Made by a program: the position numbers and the translations under genes
Source: Lentisphaerota bacterium
GTDB lineage: Bacteria > Verrucomicrobiota > Lentisphaeria > Oligosphaerales > Oligosphaeraceae
Assembly: GCA_012800625.1 (NCBI GenBank)
Contig: JAAZIY010000342.1
Span: 1 to 8,628, forward strand
Length of the DNA: 8,628 nucleotides
Direction: 5' to 3'
Shown here: one piece after another, positions 7,004-8,628 of the stretch
Layout of the letters: the number at the start of each line of letters is the position of its first letter
How positions within the stretch are numbered: the first letter of the stretch is position 1
Notes under the pieces: model-generated
Told to the model about the DNA's origin: nothing
The model's database searches: none
The model's input: the letters and a program-made list of their open reading frames with translations, nothing else

Positions 7004-7018
7004 TGCCCCAAAGGGGCA
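7004..7018. other. Short hairpin TGCCCC-AAA-GGGGCA
   Basis: Six-base perfect arms with a three-base loop. The CCCAAAGG core resembles the core of the 18-bp repeats at the left edge of the window. Confidence 0.6.
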
Positions 7019-7029
7019 ACCTAATACAG

Positions 7030-7068
7030 CCCAGGGTAAGCGAGGCCGCAGGCCGAGCTTACCCTGGG
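7030..7068. other. Strong hairpin, 12-bp perfect arms
   Basis: CCCAGGGTAAGC (7030-7041) is exactly complementary to GCTTACCCTGGG (7057-7068). Inside, GA (7042-7043) faces GA (7055-7056), then GGCC (7044-7047) pairs with GGCC (7051-7054) around a GCA loop. This is a 16-bp stem interrupted by tandem G-A mismatches. No T-run follows, so it is not a simple terminator. CCCAGGGT-type palindromes are, to my recollection, frequent between genes in some PVC-group genomes. Confidence 0.9.
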
Positions 7069-7087
7069 TAAAGCCCCCCCCAAATCC

Positions 7088-7106
7088 GGCGCCCTGTAGG
7101 GGCGCC
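7088..7106. other. Hairpin GGCGCCC-TGTAG-GGGCGCC
   Basis: Seven-base perfect GC-only arms (7088-7094 and 7100-7106) with a five-base loop. It lies 19 bp after the 12-bp-arm hairpin, separated by a run of eight C (7074-7081). Confidence 0.85.
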
Positions 7107-7146
7107 ACTAACGGACTTTCGGCGTTATGACCTTTTTGGACTAGAC

Positions 7147-7212
7147 CTAAGATATACCCCGTCCAAAGAACCCTTGAACAACAAAGGCACACGAAGGGGG
7201 GAGGACACTAAG
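7147..7212 (+). repeat. Right copy of the 65-bp direct repeat
   Basis: About 90% identical to 6838-6902. It is followed by an additional GGCACACGAAGGG (7214-7226), a third occurrence of that word, so this copy has an extra unit. It ends about 84 bp upstream of the promoter of the reductase gene. Confidence 0.9.
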
Positions 7213-7295
7213 AGGCACACGAAGGGCTTTGTGGGGTTTTGACTGGCTTTTTGAAGTTTTTATCGCAAAACAGCGTGCCGCCGCAAATAAACAAC

Positions 7296-7323
7296 TTGAC
7301 AAACAGAAATAGCGTTGTATTTT
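7296..7323 (+). promoter_or_regulatory. Sigma-70-type promoter of the reductase gene
   Basis: A perfect -35 box TTGACA (7296-7301) is followed after 16 bp by TATTTT (7318-7323), matching four of six positions of the -10 consensus. Transcription would start near 7330, leaving about a 50-base leader before the ATG at 7383. It is the best promoter in the window. Confidence 0.7.
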
Positions 7324-7327
7324 AAAC

Positions 7328-7356
7328 AAGATGAAAATAAGTTCATCTAAGATGAA
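7328..7356. promoter_or_regulatory. Operator-like palindrome plus direct half-site overlapping the transcription start
   Basis: AGATGAA (7329-7335) and TTCATCT (7342-7348) form a perfect inverted repeat with a 6-bp spacer. AAGATGAA occurs at 7328-7335 and again at 7349-7356, exactly 21 bp apart, two helical turns. The site sits immediately downstream of the -10 box, where bound protein would block initiation. The core TGAA-N6-TTCA resembles operators of IclR-family proteins such as KdgR in general shape, and a probable IclR gene lies 228 bp-plus-one-gene downstream at 8584. The link is inference. Confidence 0.6.
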
Positions 7357-7382
7357 GTGTTTGTTTTTCATTGGAGGCTATT

Positions 7383-8465
7383 ATGGCAGTCATGACCCGC
7401 GATTTTAATTCTTTTGACCTCAGCGACCCGGCTGTTGCCTCTCGTGCGGTTAAGCTCCGCGCTCTGGAGCTGGGTGCCGATGCGGTTGGCGTAGGCAATA
7501 TCGAGCGCTGGGCGGGTGCTCCTTTGCAGATGGACCCGCGCCAGATCATGCCTGAGTGCAAGAGCATTATCGGCATGGTTTTCCGGGTTATGCGCGGCAG
7601 TCTGCGCGGAGTTGAGGAGGGCACCTACTTCAGCAACTACTCGTCGATGGGCTACGGCGGCCTGACCTATCTGTATATGCCCATGACGGTTATCAACCTG
7701 AGCAAATTCATCGAGGACCAGGGCTTTGAGTCCATTCCCATGGGTCATCAGAGCGACTGGCGCGCCATAGACGGCGAGGGCTACGCCCGTCCCAACTACA
7801 GCCGTCCTGTTCGTCCCGGCCAGGCTCAGCCCGATATCATGGTGCATTTGCGCATTGCGGCCTTTTTGTGTGGTCTGGGCGAGATCGGCTTCAGCAAGAT
7901 GTTTTTAAGCCCGCAGTTTGGTCCGCGCAACCGCCTTGGCATAGTTCTCACTGACCTAGAGTTGGAGCCGGACCCCATTTACGACGGCCCGCAGCTTTGC
8001 AACCGTTGCATGGCCTGTGCCCAGGCCTGCCCCGGACAGGCCTTCTCCAAAGACAAGACCGTCAAAGTCAACTTGGCCGGGCATGAGCTGGAATGGATGG
8101 ATGTGGATGTCAACAAGTGTGATTTTGCTTTTCGCGGTGCGGCTCACAGCGGCGTGAAGCAGGAGAAGCCCTATATTCAGCCCTCCCTGCCCAACACCGA
8201 GAGTCCTGTGCCCGACTCGGTGCCCGGCGAGTGGTCCCCCTTTTACCACAAGCCTCGCAATCTTTACAACACCGGCCAGGCGGTCTGCGGCGCGCGCGGC
8301 TGCACTAGGGCCTGCATGATCAGCCTGGAAAAACGCGGTGTGCTGCAAAATACCTTCAAGGATAAATTCCGCCGCCGCCCGGCCTGGACAGTGGACTGGA
8401 GCCAGCCGCCCGAATACGCCCCGGGAACCAATTTCCGCGCCTCACGCAGCAGCGATGCGGACTGA
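7383..8465 (+). CDS. Cytoplasmic reductive-dehalogenase/QueG-like protein with two [4Fe-4S] sites
   Basis: A 360-aa protein related to the corrinoid and Fe-S reductases of the RdhA/epoxyqueuosine reductase superfamily. The stretch GLGEIGFSKMFLSPQFGPRNRLGIVLTD, 164-191 in part, matches the family's cobalamin-binding GLGxxG and GPRxR region. A first ferredoxin motif, CNRCMACAQACP at 206-217, supplies Cys206, 209, 212 and 216. The second cluster appears to use Cys246 (in DVNKC) with Cys302, 307 and 311 (CGARGCTRAC), a C-x4-C-x3-C spacing followed by Met rather than the usual Pro. There is no twin-arginine signal and no membrane anchor, so it should be cytoplasmic, unlike respiratory dehalogenases. 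It is also not orthodox QueG, judging by its second cluster. The ATG has GGAGG at 7373-7377 five bases upstream; a TTG at 7371 would overlap this site. Regulation by the operator-like site upstream is likely. Substrate unknown. Confidence 0.82.
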   Translation: MAVMTRDFNSFDLSDPAVASRAVKLRALELGADAVGVGNIERWAGAPLQMDPRQIMPECKSIIGMVFRVMRGSLRGVEEGTYFSNYSSMGYGGLTYLYMPMTVINLSKFIEDQGFESIPMGHQSDWRAIDGEGYARPNYSRPVRPGQAQPDIMVHLRIAAFLCGLGEIGFSKMFLSPQFGPRNRLGIVLTDLELEPDPIYDGPQLCNRCMACAQACPGQAFSKDKTVKVNLAGHELEWMDVDVNKCDFAFRGAAHSGVKQEKPYIQPSLPNTESPVPDSVPGEWSPFYHKPRNLYNTGQAVCGARGCTRACMISLEKRGVLQNTFKDKFRRRPAWTVDWSQPPEYAPGTNFRASRSSDAD

Positions 8466-8481
8466 GCGCCCGAGGCTCAGT
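8461..8481 (+). terminator. Weak terminator-like hairpin at the end of the reductase gene
   Basis: ACTGAGC (8461-8467) pairs with GCTCAGT (8475-8481) around a seven-base loop. The left arm includes the TGA stop codon. Only three T follow, so termination would be weak and read-through into the IclR gene is plausible. Confidence 0.35.
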
Positions 8482-8506
8482 TTAAACCAGGCCTGAAGAG
8501 CCAGTT

Positions 8507-8546
8507 GGACACTAGGACACAGCAAGTCACACAAAGGAACACAAAG
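8507..8546 (+). repeat. Degenerate decamer repeats before the IclR gene
   Basis: Units of the same family as those before gmk but less regular: GGACACTA, GGACACAGCAAG, TCACACAAAG and GAACACAAAG (8, 12, 10 and 10 bp). They end 37 bp before the next ATG, and here a separate Shine-Dalgarno is present downstream of them. Confidence 0.75.
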
Positions 8547-8583
8547 TCCTGCCTGACTGGCTTTTGGCACGGAGTTTATTTCC

Positions 8584-8628
8584 ATGGCAGGTTCTGATTT
8601 AGTACAGTCACTGGCTCGCGGCCTGGAG
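8584..8628 (+). CDS. IclR-family transcriptional regulator, N-terminal fragment
   Basis: Only the first 15 codons lie in the window: MAGSDLVQSLARGLE. The VQSLARGLE pattern is typical of the start of the winged helix-turn-helix domain in IclR-family regulators (usually about 250 residues with a C-terminal effector domain). GGAG at 8571-8574 lies nine bases before the ATG. It follows the reductase gene by 118 bp on the same strand and is the nearest candidate to act on the operator-like site at 7328-7356. The gene runs off the right edge. The family call rests on few residues. Confidence 0.6.
   Translation, partial: MAGSDLVQSLARGLE

Larger units (their letters stand above)
6838..7212. repeat. 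Composite intergenic repeat element with flanking direct repeats and four hairpins
   Basis: The 65-bp sequence at 6838-6902 recurs at 7147-7212 in the same direction. The first 21 bases are identical, then there are six substitutions and one single-base indel, about 90% identity by hand. Each copy contains CCCCGTCCAAA and ends in CACACGAAGGGGG followed by GGACACTAAG. Between the copies lie four potential hairpins (6924-6966, 7004-7018, 7030-7068, 7088-7106), listed separately where strong. No transposase, no obvious terminal inverted repeats and no target duplication are visible, so this could be a MITE-like, REP/BIME-like or RNA-coding element. The surrounding gene-free region runs from 6785 to 7382. 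Open frames across it translate only the repeats and I do not call them genes. Confidence 0.8.

Noticed and set aside
7074..7081. Run of eight C as a phase-variable tract
   Set aside because: It is not inside a gene or a recognisable promoter spacer, so slippage would have no obvious effect; it may instead be a sequencing weak point.
6828..7130. Plus-strand 100-codon open frame over the same element, as a possible CoaB remnant or small protein
   Set aside because: No CoaB nucleotide-binding motif or other recognisable feature is present, and the translation is dictated by the hairpins.
6770..7192. Minus-strand open frame of 140 codons across the composite repeat element
   Set aside because: It starts and ends within repeats, includes both 65-bp copies and the hairpins, has no ribosome site and shows no protein motif. 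The openness comes from repeat composition.

Overview
The window is an ordinary-looking bacterial chromosome segment with moderately high GC and almost all genes on the + strand. It carries an unusually rich set of short intergenic repeats. The gene set is a standalone CoaC, a PSP1/RicT-like protein, a CapA-like phosphatase, a PHP phosphoesterase, an O-antigen ligase with a TPR tail, a cytoplasmic corrinoid/Fe-S reductase and an IclR regulator. Together with the intergenic words (decamers ending in ACTAAG, ACGAAG or ACAAAG, and CCCAGGGT palindromes), this reminds me of the Planctomycetes-Verrucomicrobia-Lentisphaerae group, perhaps Lentisphaeria. That is an impression only; no rRNA or marker phylogeny is available here.

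Layout. Positions 1-135 hold tandem and direct repeats ending one base from the stop codon of a minus-strand CapA-like metallophosphatase (137-1387). A gene-free stretch of about 300 bp separates it from a plus-strand run: a RicT-like PSP1 protein (1691-2497), a PHP-domain phosphoesterase (2587-3477) and a large membrane O-antigen ligase/polymerase with a TPR-like tail (3554-5545). Four perfect-length decamer repeats (5571-5610) then lead directly into guanylate kinase (5620-6240), which overlaps a standalone phosphopantothenoylcysteine decarboxylase, coaC (6233-6784).

From 6785 to 7382 there is no gene. About 375 bp of this (6838-7212) is a composite repeat element: two copies of a 65-bp direct repeat flank four hairpins, one with 12-bp perfect arms. 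After it comes a well-formed promoter (TTGACA, 16 bp, TATTTT) with a palindromic operator-like site. These precede a two-[4Fe-4S] reductive-dehalogenase/QueG-like protein (7383-8465). More decamer-like repeats follow, and the window ends in the first 15 codons of a probable IclR-family regulator.

How the genes may work together. gmk-coaC is a translationally coupled housekeeping pair related to the widespread gmk-rpoZ-coaBC cluster, but without rpoZ and without the CoaB half. CapA and the O-antigen ligase both suggest surface polysaccharide work but are not in one operon. The reductase, its operator and the downstream IclR gene look like a small regulated accessory unit. That unit and the composite repeat element are the two parts most worth following up.
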